A DNA stretch of 64,000 nucleotides from JAWPMT01 sp965267435 (GTDB lineage Bacteria; Bacteroidota; Bacteroidia; Cytophagales; Cyclobacteriaceae), in NCBI GenBank assembly GCA_965267435.1, contig OZ253960.1:3596001-3660000 (forward strand), in the 5' to 3' direction. Shown here piece by piece: positions 51,720 through 60,829 of this stretch (positions are counted from its first letter, which is position 1; each line of letters begins with the position of its first letter). Position numbers and translations under genes: made by a program. The notes beneath the pieces are model-generated. The model was not told where the DNA came from. It did not search any database and saw only the letters and a program-made list of their open reading frames with translations.

Positions 51720-54187
51720 GCTTTGATCTCTTCGGGGATTATGAATTCAATGGCCCTGGAAACCTTTTCCTTCAAAAGCGCAATATCAAGGACTTGAGAT
51801 ACGTCGGTCACGAAATGGATCTTGAGCCCCTTGACATAGCTCTCGTTGATTTCCTCAAAGTCCTTTTTGTTCTTTTCGCAGAGGATGATCTCCTTGATCC
51901 CGGCGCGCTTGGCTGCGAGTATCTTCTCCTTGATGCCGCCGACCGGGAGGACTTTCCCCCGGAGAGTGATCTCTCCGGTCATCGCCAGTTTGCTCCTGAT
52001 CTTCCGCTGCGTAAAAACAGATGCCAGCGCAGTCAGCATGGTGATTCCTGCGGAGGGACCATCTTTCGGGATCGCCCCAGCAGGTACGTGGATGTGGAGA
52101 TCGTAGTGCTCAAAAACGCGATAGTCTACTCCCAACATTTCCACATTGGACTTCAGAAAAGACAGGGCCGTTACGGCGGACTCCTTCATCACATTGCCGA
52201 GCTGCCCACTAAGTGTCAGCTTACCCTTGCCTCTGCTGAGGCTGGCTTCGATAAATAGAATGTCTCCTCCTGAGGGTGTCCAGGCCAGGCCCGTGGCGAC
52301 CCCTGCAAAGTCATTGTTCTCATATTGCTCCTTGTCGAAGATCTCAGGGCCGAGGATCTTGCGCACCTGCTCTTCATCGATCTTCGGCACGTGTTCCTCC
52401 TCCATTGCGATGGTCTTTGCAACGTGTCTACAAATACCTGCAATTCTTCGCTCCAGGTTTCTCACACCTGACTCCCGCGTGTAGTCATTGATGACTTTGG
52501 TGATGGATTTTGCAGAAAAGGAAATGTGGGACTTTTTCAGCCCATGCTCTTTGATCTGTTTCGGTATAAGGTGCCGCTTGGCAATCTCCAGTTTTTCCTC
52601 AAGTGTATACCCTGTGATGTCAATCACCTCCATCCTATCGCGGAGCGCCGGCTGGATGGTCTCCAAAGAATTGGCCGTAGCTATGAACAATACTTTGGAC
52701 AGATCGAAATCTACTTCCACATAGTTGTCCTTGAAGGTCGTATTTTGCTCAGGGTCCAGCACCTCAAGCAATGCAGAAGATGGATCGCCACGAAAGTCCG
52801 AGCTCACCTTGTCTATCTCGTCGAGAATAAACACCGGGTTGGACGTTTTGGCCTTCTTGATGTTTTGAATGACCTTCCCAGGCATCGCCCCGATGTAAGT
52901 TTTGCGGTGACCGCGGATTTCTGCTTCATCGTGAACGCCACCTAGCGACATTCTGACATATTTCCTATTAAGAGATTCTGCCACCGATTTACCGAGGGAC
53001 GTCTTTCCCACACCAGGAGGGCCGTAGAGGCACAAAATGGGCCCTTTCAGGTCATTCTTCAGCTTCCGCACAGCCAGGTACTCCAAAATCCGCTCCTTGA
53101 CTTTGTCGAGGCCATAGTGGTCCTTGTCAAGTACTTCTTTGGCATTTTTGAGATCGAAATTATCTTCTGAGTATTCCCCCCAAGGCAGATCGACCAGCAA
53201 TTCCGCGTATCCCATGGCTACGGGGTACTCCGCCGCTGCGGGGTTCATCCTGGAGATCTTGTCCAGTTCCTTACTGAAGTGCTCGGCGACTTCGTCAGGC
53301 CAGTTCATCTCCGCACCCCGTAGGCGAAGGGCTTTCAACTCCTGGTCGGGGCCTTCCTGACCCAACTCATCCTGCAAAACCTTCATCTGCTGTCGTAGGA
53401 AGTAGTCCCGCTGCTGCTGGTCGATGTCGGAGTGCACCTTGTTCTGAATTTCCTGCTTGAGCTCCAACATCTGGATATCTCTGAGCATAAACTTCAGTAG
53501 CTTCTCAGCGCGCTTCTTGGGATCGTCTATTTCCAGGAGGCCTTGCTTGTCAGCTACCTCCGCGTTGATATTCGAACTGAGGAAGTGCGTCAGGAAGGCT
53601 GAATTGTCAATATTCTCCAGAGCTACCTGCGCCTCTTTGGGTATTTCTGGGTTGAGTTTCATGATCTTATTAGCAGCCTCCTTCAGGGACTGATTGATGG
53701 CGACCACTTCCTGCTGGCTACCGGTGAGTTTGCCTTCCCCCAATATCTTGAAGTCAACGGTAAGAAAAGGCTCCTCCTGCACCACCTCCGTTAGGCGAAA
53801 ACGCTTCTGACCCTGTATGATGATGGTGGTATTACCATCAGGTAGCACGAGCATCTTGATGATCCTCGCCACGGTACCCACATGGTAAAGATCCTTGAAA
53901 GAAGGGTCCTCTGTCTTGGTATTTTTCTGGGCGACGACGCCTATGATCCGATCACCTTTGTAGGCTTTCTTCACCAGCTTAATGGATTTTTGACGTCCGA
54001 CTGTGATCGGGATCACCACGCCCGGAAATAGTACTGTATTTCGAATGGGAAGAATCGGAAGGGGTGTGGGTATCTGCTGGTCTCCGATCTCTTCGCCATC
54101 TTCAGGGCTTATAATTTGAATCAACTCGTCAGAGTCTGAGTTGAGAAAATCCGCCGTAAGAATTCGAGGATCCGTTTTCTTATACAT
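51716..54187 (-). CDS. lon: ATP-dependent protease La (Lon)
   Basis: 823 residues. N-terminal LAN domain (LPILPIRNTVLFPGVVIPI), coiled linker, AAA+ module with Walker A YGPPGVGKTSLGKSVA and Walker B PVFILDEIDKVSSD, then the serine protease domain with the Ser712-Lys755 dyad (KDGPSAGIT, GGIKEKILAAKRAG). It degrades misfolded and regulatory proteins in the cytoplasm. First gene of the lon-porQ-hslU run. A perfect palindrome TGTCAA-A-TTGACA lies 11 bases upstream of its ATG. Confidence 0.97.
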   Translation of the reverse strand: MYKKTDPRILTADFLNSDSDELIQIISPEDGEEIGDQQIPTPLPILPIRNTVLFPGVVIPITVGRQKSIKLVKKAYKGDRIIGVVAQKNTKTEDPSFKDLYHVGTVARIIKMLVLPDGNTTIIIQGQKRFRLTEVVQEEPFLTVDFKILGEGKLTGSQQEVVAINQSLKEAANKIMKLNPEIPKEAQVALENIDNSAFLTHFLSSNINAEVADKQGLLEIDDPKKRAEKLLKFMLRDIQMLELKQEIQNKVHSDIDQQQRDYFLRQQMKVLQDELGQEGPDQELKALRLRGAEMNWPDEVAEHFSKELDKISRMNPAAAEYPVAMGYAELLVDLPWGEYSEDNFDLKNAKEVLDKDHYGLDKVKERILEYLAVRKLKNDLKGPILCLYGPPGVGKTSLGKSVAESLNRKYVRMSLGGVHDEAEIRGHRKTYIGAMPGKVIQNIKKAKTSNPVFILDEIDKVSSDFRGDPSSALLEVLDPEQNTTFKDNYVEVDFDLSKVLFIATANSLETIQPALRDRMEVIDITGYTLEEKLEIAKRHLIPKQIKEHGLKKSHISFSAKSITKVINDYTRESGVRNLERRIAGICRHVAKTIAMEEEHVPKIDEEQVRKILGPEIFDKEQYENNDFAGVATGLAWTPSGGDILFIEASLSRGKGKLTLSGQLGNVMKESAVTALSFLKSNVEMLGVDYRVFEHYDLHIHVPAGAIPKDGPSAGITMLTALASVFTQRKIRSKLAMTGEITLRGKVLPVGGIKEKILAAKRAGIKEIILCEKNKKDFEEINESYVKGLKIHFVTDVSQVLDIALLKEKVSRAIEFIIPEEIKA

Positions 54188-54192
54188 GTGGA

Positions 54193-54325
54193 CAATATGT
54201 CAAATTGACAGGAGTTACGCTATTATTTACTCAAATAATTGTACGGTTTATAACGTTCAATCAATATGCCAAATTGAAATCTTCCTACTTTTAAGTATTA
54301 ACTTTAGACAGATAAGCGAAATTGA
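54193..54325. promoter_or_regulatory. repeated 16-mers in the lon/ompA-family divergent region
   Basis: CAATATG(T/C)CAAATTGA occurs at 54193-54208 and 54262-54277 (15 of 16 identical, 69 bases apart). A weaker copy, ATAAGCGAAATTGA, is at 54312-54325 (12 of 14). The first copy extends to the palindrome TGTCAAATTGACA (54198-54210). The copies touch the lon start, the candidate -33 element and the leader of the divergent gene, suggesting a shared regulator. Confidence 0.5.
54274..54306 (+). promoter_or_regulatory. candidate promoter of the PD40/OmpA gene
   Basis: TTG (54274-54276), 22-base spacer, TAACTTTA (54299-54306, one mismatch from TAnnTTTG). The -33 element is part of the second 16-mer repeat. 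The predicted start is about 33 bases before the ATG at 54346. Confidence 0.4.
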
Positions 54326-54345
54326 CTGACTTTTCGTCGGATTAT

Positions 54346-56370
54346 ATGGGGAGGAGCGTGATCATCCGGGTGTGCATCCTGCTGTTGGCAACATTGACAG
54401 CACATACAGGATATTCCCAACTTGGCCTTTTCAAAAAGAATTCAAAAAAGAAAGCGGAGGAAGCTGTTGTCCTTGACAGCCTGCCCCATGATATCGAATT
54501 GAACATCTATCGATTCGAGGACATCAATAAGCCGGGTCATTATAAAAACGACGCAAAGCTCAACCGCATTCGAAAATACTACAGGGACCAAAACTGGGAG
54601 CGGCTCTACGTGGCGCTGAAGGACTACGTTAGAAACTTCCGAATCCAAAACTTCTACAAGGATACCCGACTGATCTGGCGGCTCGCGAAACTGGAGGAGC
54701 TATATGGCGACGAAGAAAAAGCCCGAGATCTCTATCGCCTTGTACTGAGGCATCATCATGAAGGTATCGATATCAATGAAATAGAGATCTACTACGATAC
54801 GCTCAACAACATGCAAGCGGACCAGTTTGTGCCTGTCGAGTATTACTATGAACTGGTGGAGCATCGCAGCATGATCGACACACTGCGCCCGCCACGCGGC
54901 GTACTCCTCAATATGGGAACGCAGGTCAACAGCCAAAAAGCAGACTATGGCCCGGCTCTGAATATTCAAAACGACATACTCATCTTCACGTCGAAGCGCA
55001 ACAGTCTTGATCTTTCCATTCGGAAGGTCTACAATGAAGACCTGTTCTATACTTACAAGGATGCCTACGGTCGCTGGGCCGAAGCCAAGGAAATGCGTGG
55101 GCTCAATTCGAAATACAATGAAGGTAGCGCGACACTCTCCCGAGATGGACGTACGCTGTATTTCTCCAGGTGCGAATGTATCGACTGCTATGGCGACTGC
55201 GATCTCTTCGTCACCACACTCAGTGAAGACAGTATCTGGACCGACGTCAAAAACCTCGGGATCAATGTCAACAGCCTTAGCTGGGACTCTCACCCCTCCC
55301 TGAGTCATTCGGAGGATACGTTATACTTTGCTTCTGATCGATTGGGTGGTTTTGGATTGGCAGATGTATACTTTACGTACAAGCAGTCCAACGGCGAATG
55401 GGCTCCGGCGAAAAACCTGGGGCCAGTGATCAACACCCGACAAAATGACGTGAGTCCATTTTATCATCCCAAGTTCAAGATGCTGTATTTCACCTCTAAT
55501 GGTCAGCTATACAACTTCGGAGAGTATGACATTTTCAAGGCCGAATGGGCTGACGAAGGGTTTTGGGAAGAACCACGGAACATTGGGCCTCTGGTCAATG
55601 GGACCGGCAGTGAGTTTTACTTTACGATCGACTCGGATTCCGAAAACTTGTTTTATGCCCGGTCCGCCACCAGAGATCTGACCAAGCAGGACTTATATTC
55701 ATTCCCTCTGCCCATGGAGGCGCAGCCCAATGCCAATACGACATTCAGTGGGTCACTGACCGATTCCATTTCTGGAGCGCCTTTTAAAGGCATCGTATCA
55801 ATCATTGATTTAGATGAGGGCGTGGAGGTAGCCCCAAGGTACCTGCGGCCGGATGGCTCTTTCGAGTTTAACCTTATTGACCAAAGAAACTATCTGGTCA
55901 TCATCCAGGGTGATGACTTCTTCAGAATCGAAGAGGCCTTTTTCCTGGACGGACCATTGGAGATGCACCGAGTCACCGAACCTCTTACCGCCAGGGTAAA
56001 ATTCGAATCCATCGAATTTGACGTGGGTGCGGCTGAATTGAAGCCCGGCATGTATGGCGACCTCAACAAGATCGTCAACTTCCTGTATGACAATATCGAT
56101 TTCAAACTCCGGATCGCCGGCCATACGGACTCGTTTGGTGCGGAGGACTATAATCTGGAGCTCTCTGAGGTCCGGGCACGGGTAATCCGTGATTACATCG
56201 TGGAATTTGCCGGGATCTACGAAGGACGTGTCGAATATCAGGGATATGGCAGCTCACAGCCTATTGTTGTGGAGAGCACCGAAGCTGATGCGGCCCTCAA
56301 TCGTCGTGTAGAGTTCGAGATCTACCGACCCGCTCAGCCCACGGTCTCTAACGAGCCAGAGGGAAACTAG
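54346..56370 (+). CDS. PorE-like TPR/PD40/carboxypeptidase-regulatory/OmpA protein
   Basis: 674 residues from ATG 54346, which opens a clean signal peptide (MGRSVIIRVCILLLATLTAH); the TTG at 54322 is rejected. Order of domains: TPR-like helices at about 60-130 (LAKLEELYGDEEKARDLYRL); PD40 propeller blades at about 190-430 (GSATLSRDGRTLYFSRCEC, HPSLSHSEDTLYFASDRLGG); a carboxypeptidase-regulatory beta sandwich (FSGSLTDSISGAPFKGIVSI); and OmpA-C at the end (LRIAGHTDSFGAEDYNLELS), whose Asp and Arg bind peptidoglycan. This order matches T9SS PorE, but PorE is a lipoprotein and this signal lacks a Cys. It may anchor secretion or outer membrane to the cell wall. Confidence 0.88.
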   Translation: MGRSVIIRVCILLLATLTAHTGYSQLGLFKKNSKKKAEEAVVLDSLPHDIELNIYRFEDINKPGHYKNDAKLNRIRKYYRDQNWERLYVALKDYVRNFRIQNFYKDTRLIWRLAKLEELYGDEEKARDLYRLVLRHHHEGIDINEIEIYYDTLNNMQADQFVPVEYYYELVEHRSMIDTLRPPRGVLLNMGTQVNSQKADYGPALNIQNDILIFTSKRNSLDLSIRKVYNEDLFYTYKDAYGRWAEAKEMRGLNSKYNEGSATLSRDGRTLYFSRCECIDCYGDCDLFVTTLSEDSIWTDVKNLGINVNSLSWDSHPSLSHSEDTLYFASDRLGGFGLADVYFTYKQSNGEWAPAKNLGPVINTRQNDVSPFYHPKFKMLYFTSNGQLYNFGEYDIFKAEWADEGFWEEPRNIGPLVNGTGSEFYFTIDSDSENLFYARSATRDLTKQDLYSFPLPMEAQPNANTTFSGSLTDSISGAPFKGIVSIIDLDEGVEVAPRYLRPDGSFEFNLIDQRNYLVIIQGDDFFRIEEAFFLDGPLEMHRVTEPLTARVKFESIEFDVGAAELKPGMYGDLNKIVNFLYDNIDFKLRIAGHTDSFGAEDYNLELSEVRARVIRDYIVEFAGIYEGRVEYQGYGSSQPIVVESTEADAALNRRVEFEIYRPAQPTVSNEPEGN

Positions 56371-56391
56371 AAAGTATCGATCGGGAATCTT

Positions 56392-57705
56392 CTAGAAGAA
56401 CTTGGAAACGTCGTTGAAGATGGCGAAGACCATGATCCCAAGTATAATGACCATACCTACCTTCTGAGCGTTTTCCAGGAACTTGTCCGAAGGCTTTCTG
56501 CCAGTAACTATCTCCCAGGTCAGAAACATGACATGACCACCGTCCAATGCTGGAATGGGAAGGAAGTTCATAAATGCCAAGACCATCGAAAGGAGGCCCA
56601 CAAGGTTCCAAAAATTCAGCCAGTCCCAAGTACCGCCAAACATACCTGCGATACCAATTGGGCCTGATATTGACTTCTGCGGCGAGATATCCCCCGAAAA
56701 GATTTTTCCGAACGCCTTGACATTGAGCCAAAGGAAACCGAATGCTTCTTGCGCGCCACGGGGAATCGACTCCGCGAACGTATAATCCCTGCGAGACTCA
56801 TTCAACAGTGGGGATGGGTAGAATCCTAACCTGCCCTCCTCATCGGCAGTCGCCTGGATAGCTATCATCGCACCGTCTCTTTCTACTACCAATGCAAGCT
56901 CTTGCCCTTGACTGTCTTCCAGCGCGCTCTGCACCTCATCAAAATAGGTGATGCTTTGACCGTTGACGGAGGTAATACGGTCACCCGGCTGCAAACCGGC
57001 AATCTCCGCGTTGCTTCCCGGAGAGATGCGCCCGACTTCAAATGGCATACGGAAACTGATGAATCTCTGTCGACGCTTGCCATCAGAGAGGTCATCCACA
57101 AAATCATTAGGTACGCTGATCTTCAATCGCTCACCACCGCGATCAACCGTGTAAAAGACATCCGTCCCTAGCAGCACATCCATGCTCACCAGATCCTGAT
57201 ACGTATCGTAATCGGCCCCATTGATATTGACCACCCGATCTCCCGTGCGTAGGCCTATCTTTTCGCCTAGCTCATAGGCCACAATTCCGTGTTTGTTGAG
57301 CTCATCCTTGGACAGGTAGGTATCTCCCTGAGTATAGGTGATCAGAATGAAAATGAAGATACCAGTGACCACATTGACCACAATACCGCCAATCATCACA
57401 ATCAGTCGTTGCCAAGCGGGCTTTGCGCGAAACTCCCAGGGCTCCGGCTCTGCCTGCAGGTTTTTCACGTCGAGGGATTCGTCGATCATTCCTGAAATCT
57501 TCACGAAGCCTCCCAGTGGAATGGCACCGATGGAATATTCAGTTTCGCCGAACTGGCGCCCCCAAATCTTCGGGGGGAAGCCTATGGAGTACTTCTCTAC
57601 CCGCATACCAAAAGCCTTGGCTGCCAGAAGGTGTCCCAACTCATGCACGCCCACCAAAATCGATAAACCCAACAATAGCTGGGCTGTCATTATAATACCT
57701 TCCAT
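56392..57705 (-). CDS. rseP: RIP metalloprotease RseP (site-2 protease)
   Basis: 437 residues. The zinc site HELGH is at 21-25 in the first helix (LLGLSILVGVHELGHLLAAK), and the second metal ligand region is LPIPALDGGHVMFLTWEIV. Four membrane segments are visible, with two periplasmic PDZ-like domains between (GEKIGLRTGDRVVNINGADY and AGLQPGDRITSVNGQSITYF). It cuts membrane-bound anti-sigma factors and cleared signal peptides. It shares one base with the dxr stop, forming a dxr-rseP operon as in many bacteria. Convergent with the OmpA-family gene. Confidence 0.95.
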   Translation of the reverse strand: MEGIIMTAQLLLGLSILVGVHELGHLLAAKAFGMRVEKYSIGFPPKIWGRQFGETEYSIGAIPLGGFVKISGMIDESLDVKNLQAEPEPWEFRAKPAWQRLIVMIGGIVVNVVTGIFIFILITYTQGDTYLSKDELNKHGIVAYELGEKIGLRTGDRVVNINGADYDTYQDLVSMDVLLGTDVFYTVDRGGERLKISVPNDFVDDLSDGKRRQRFISFRMPFEVGRISPGSNAEIAGLQPGDRITSVNGQSITYFDEVQSALEDSQGQELALVVERDGAMIAIQATADEEGRLGFYPSPLLNESRRDYTFAESIPRGAQEAFGFLWLNVKAFGKIFSGDISPQKSISGPIGIAGMFGGTWDWLNFWNLVGLLSMVLAFMNFLPIPALDGGHVMFLTWEIVTGRKPSDKFLENAQKVGMVIILGIMVFAIFNDVSKFF

Positions 57706-58865
57706 TACGATACTAACTCTTTCGCTTTAATTCTTGTTTCTTGATCTGTGTTTATGTAATCCTCCAATTGGGGGTTGCTGACATAAGTCACTTTTTCGAG
57801 GCATTCTGCTATCAAATCTGAAATCTCCAGAAAGCCAATCCTATCCCGCAAAAACTCCTGCACTGCCACTTCATTGGCAGCATTTAGAATACACGGATGA
57901 TTACCTCCCGATTCCATAGCCTTATAGGCCAATGCTAAGTTACGAAAGGTATCGAGGTCTGGTTGCTCAAATGTGAGCGATGGGTAGTCTCGAAAGTCAA
58001 ACCTAGGGAAATCAGCCTTGACCCGGTTTGGGTAGCTCAGGGCAAACTGAATAGGAACCCTCATATCCGGCAGGCCCATCTGTGCCTTAATAGAACTGTC
58101 CTCAAACTGCACCATGCTATGGATGATAGATTGAGGATGGACCACGACATCAATCTGGTGTAGCTCCACGCCAAACAGCCACTTGGCTTCAATAACCTCC
58201 AGGCCTTTGTTCATCATGCTCGCACTATCAATCGTGATCTTTGCGCCCATGTCCCAGTTGGGGTGCTTCAACGCCTGCTCCTTCGTGACAGTGACCAATT
58301 CCTGCCTCCGCTTACCTCGGAAGGGACCTCCTGACGCAGTAAGTATGATCTTTTCGATGGGGTTGTGGAACTCACCCACCAGGCATTGAAAGATTGCCGA
58401 ATGTTCGGAGTCCACGGGATAGATGTTCACTCCCCGAGCTCGGGCGAGGTCCGTGACGAGTTGCCCCGCCACCACAAGTGTCTCTTTGTTAGCCAGTGCA
58501 ATCGGCTTCCCAGCTTCGATCGCCGCAATGGTGGGTTCCAAACCAGAGTAGCCCACCAGGGCAGTAAGGACTACATCGATGCTATCCATTTCCACCACAC
58601 TCTTCAGCGCGGAGGCTCCGGCATACACTTTGATATTTAACGGATCCAGTGCAGAGAAAACTTCTTCGTATCGATCCTCATTACCGATGACGACTACATT
58701 GGGTCGGAAGGCCGCAGCTTGCTCTATCAGCAGCTGGGCGTTATTGTTCGCGGACAAGACCTCCGCTTCGAAATCATCAGGATGAGAGGCGATCACCTCC
58801 AATGTCTGAGTTCCGATTGAGCCTGTAGACCCAAGAATTGCAACACGCTTTTTTTCCCCTCCCAA
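57705..58865 (-). CDS. dxr: 1-deoxy-D-xylulose-5-phosphate reductoisomerase
   Basis: 386 residues. The NADPH loop GSTGSIG is at 12-18 (KKRVAILGSTGSIGTQTLE). The metal/substrate region is YPVDSEHSAIFQCL with TASGGPFRG, then the conserved NWDMGAKITIDSASMMNKGL and HPQSIIHSMVQFEDSS. It catalyses the second step of the MEP isoprenoid pathway. No ATG exists before the nucleotide loop, so the start must be TTG at 58865. First gene of dxr-rseP. Confidence 0.96.
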   Translation of the reverse strand: MGGEKKRVAILGSTGSIGTQTLEVIASHPDDFEAEVLSANNNAQLLIEQAAAFRPNVVVIGNEDRYEEVFSALDPLNIKVYAGASALKSVVEMDSIDVVLTALVGYSGLEPTIAAIEAGKPIALANKETLVVAGQLVTDLARARGVNIYPVDSEHSAIFQCLVGEFHNPIEKIILTASGGPFRGKRRQELVTVTKEQALKHPNWDMGAKITIDSASMMNKGLEVIEAKWLFGVELHQIDVVVHPQSIIHSMVQFEDSSIKAQMGLPDMRVPIQFALSYPNRVKADFPRFDFRDYPSLTFEQPDLDTFRNLALAYKAMESGGNHPCILNAANEVAVQEFLRDRIGFLEISDLIAECLEKVTYVSNPQLEDYINTDQETRIKAKELVS

Positions 58866-59250
58866 TGGATTATCGGCAATATTTCTTCATTACACCGGCT
58901 CTTGTGCTATTAATGGGACATCTGCAGAATACAGCACCGTCCTCTAATTCTCCGATGGACTTCATGTAGTCAATGAATGCGATTCTTAATCGATTTTTTG
59001 GTCAGAATACTTCCAACACCTCCCAATGATTCAGTCATTGAGGTCTGATGTCGAGTATTCGAAGCTGCAAATCTAGTGTTTTTATAGATGATTGCACGCC
59101 TGAAGATTGAACCGCAAAAGCCCGTGATGCCTTATGATATCAAAGGATATTCGCCAACTGTCTGGCGAGATTTTGTCAGGATTATACGATCTACCAATAT
59201 TGCAACAATTTTGGTGGTTTGCCGGTACATAGTTCGTAAACACAAAAACC
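58866..59250. other. 385-base divergent intergenic region between dxr and the HtrA gene
   Basis: No ORF of note. CAATGA/TCATTG (59024-59040) forms a 6-base inverted repeat with a 5-base loop. A perfect minus-strand -7 box TAGATTTG (59075-59068) lies about 200 bases upstream of dxr without a -33 partner. No plus-strand promoter pair was recognised for the protease gene. Confidence 0.5.
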
Positions 59251-60729
59251 ATGATGATGAAAAGGACATTGATCACCGCATTAGTAGGATTCGCCACGGG
59301 ATTCCTGGGACTGATCGTTGGTGCAGAGTGGTACAAAAAAGAGATACTTTCATCAGTTGATCAGCACCTTCAACCTCAGTTCTCCGCTTATGATAGTAGC
59401 CTTGCCATAGCAAACGACTCGGAGGCGCTACCAATGCCACCAAGTCGGTCCAACGTGGCGAACCTGGCGACAGAGGATTTTGTCAAGGCCTCTTCCTCCA
59501 GCACCTCAAGTGTCGTGTTTATCCAAACAGTGACCGAGCAGGAATATGCGGGCGGTTCTATTTTCGATTGGTTTTTCGAGCCTCGCCGATCGCAGAGGGT
59601 GGGCTCTGGCTCTGGCGTGATCTTCTCTAATGATGGATACATCATTACAAACAACCACGTGATCGATGGTGCCGATATCATCCGGGTCACAGCAGGCAAG
59701 AGCATTTATGATGCCTCGCTGGTGGGCACGGACCCTTCTTCGGACCTGGCCGTGATCAAAGTGGAGGCGGATGATTTACCAGCAATCAGGTTAGGCAATT
59801 CGGAAGCGGTACAAGTAGGTGAATGGGTCCTCGCTGTTGGCAACCCCTTCAATCTTACGTCTACGGTCACCGCTGGTATCGTGAGCGCCAAGGGTCGAAA
59901 CATCAACATATTGAGGGATCGGTTCCCAATCGAATCATTCATTCAGACCGACGCCGCGATCAATCCAGGTAATAGCGGCGGGGCGCTGGTGAACAAAGAC
60001 GGAGAGCTTATCGGTATCAACACTGCCATATTATCTCAAACTGGCTCTTACGCAGGGTATGGTTTTGCTGTGCCTGTAGATATAGTAAAGAAGGTGTACA
60101 CCGACATCAAAGAGTACGGACAAGTCCAAAAGGCCCTGATGGGGGCAGAATTTCTGGATATTGATAGTGACATCGCAGAAAAACTGGAGTTGAAGGACCT
60201 CAACGGCGTCATTGTAACGGATATCTTGCGCGGCAGCGCTTCAGAAAAGTCAGGGCTGGAGAAGGGTGATGTTATCAAAAAGATCAATGGCATCGCCGTC
60301 GAATCGGAGGCGTTCGTGGAAGAATACCTTGCCAAGCGCTATCCTGGCGACGAGGTACAGCTGGAGATCCAGCGTGAAAACAAGACCCTCAACAAATCCC
60401 TGGTCCTTACCAATCGCGAAGGCACTACGGGAGTCATACGGCGCGTCACATTCCATTCAGAGGACCTGGGTGCCACCTTTGAGAATCTGTCAAAAGTCGA
60501 ACGAGATGCTTTGAACGTGCGTGGTGGAGTGAAAGTGATTGACTACGAACGTCGTGGCTTCTTCGCTCAGCTAGATATACCGGAAGGCTTCATCATCACT
60601 TCAGTGAACGGCACTCCTATGGAGAACGCTGAAGAGTTGACAGAACTACTGACAAAGATCCGCGGACAGGTCATCATCGTCGGCATCGACAAAAATGGCC
60701 GGCAGGTATATTATCCCTACAGGTTTTAA
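59251..60729 (+). CDS. HtrA/DegP-type periplasmic serine protease
   Basis: 492 residues. The N-terminal hydrophobic helix (residues about 6-24) is a signal peptide or anchor. The trypsin-like domain has the triad His136 (ITNNHVIDGAD), Asp165 (SSDLAVIK) and Ser242 (INPGNSGGALV). Two PDZ domains follow, near 275-375 (GVIVTDILRGSASEKSGLEK) and 395-490 (FFAQLDIPEGFIITSVNGTP). It degrades or refolds misfolded envelope proteins. Its neighbours dxr-rseP (divergent) put two envelope proteases close together. Confidence 0.95.
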   Translation: MMMKRTLITALVGFATGFLGLIVGAEWYKKEILSSVDQHLQPQFSAYDSSLAIANDSEALPMPPSRSNVANLATEDFVKASSSSTSSVVFIQTVTEQEYAGGSIFDWFFEPRRSQRVGSGSGVIFSNDGYIITNNHVIDGADIIRVTAGKSIYDASLVGTDPSSDLAVIKVEADDLPAIRLGNSEAVQVGEWVLAVGNPFNLTSTVTAGIVSAKGRNINILRDRFPIESFIQTDAAINPGNSGGALVNKDGELIGINTAILSQTGSYAGYGFAVPVDIVKKVYTDIKEYGQVQKALMGAEFLDIDSDIAEKLELKDLNGVIVTDILRGSASEKSGLEKGDVIKKINGIAVESEAFVEEYLAKRYPGDEVQLEIQRENKTLNKSLVLTNREGTTGVIRRVTFHSEDLGATFENLSKVERDALNVRGGVKVIDYERRGFFAQLDIPEGFIITSVNGTPMENAEELTELLTKIRGQVIIVGIDKNGRQVYYPYRF

Positions 60730-60829
60730 GGACCGGGCTGGAGATTGGGGCAGAACAGAAGCCTCTGCCAGACGGGATTGGAATGGGTAATTGGTGACTG
60801 ACTACCTACGGCCAGCCACTGCCACCAGT

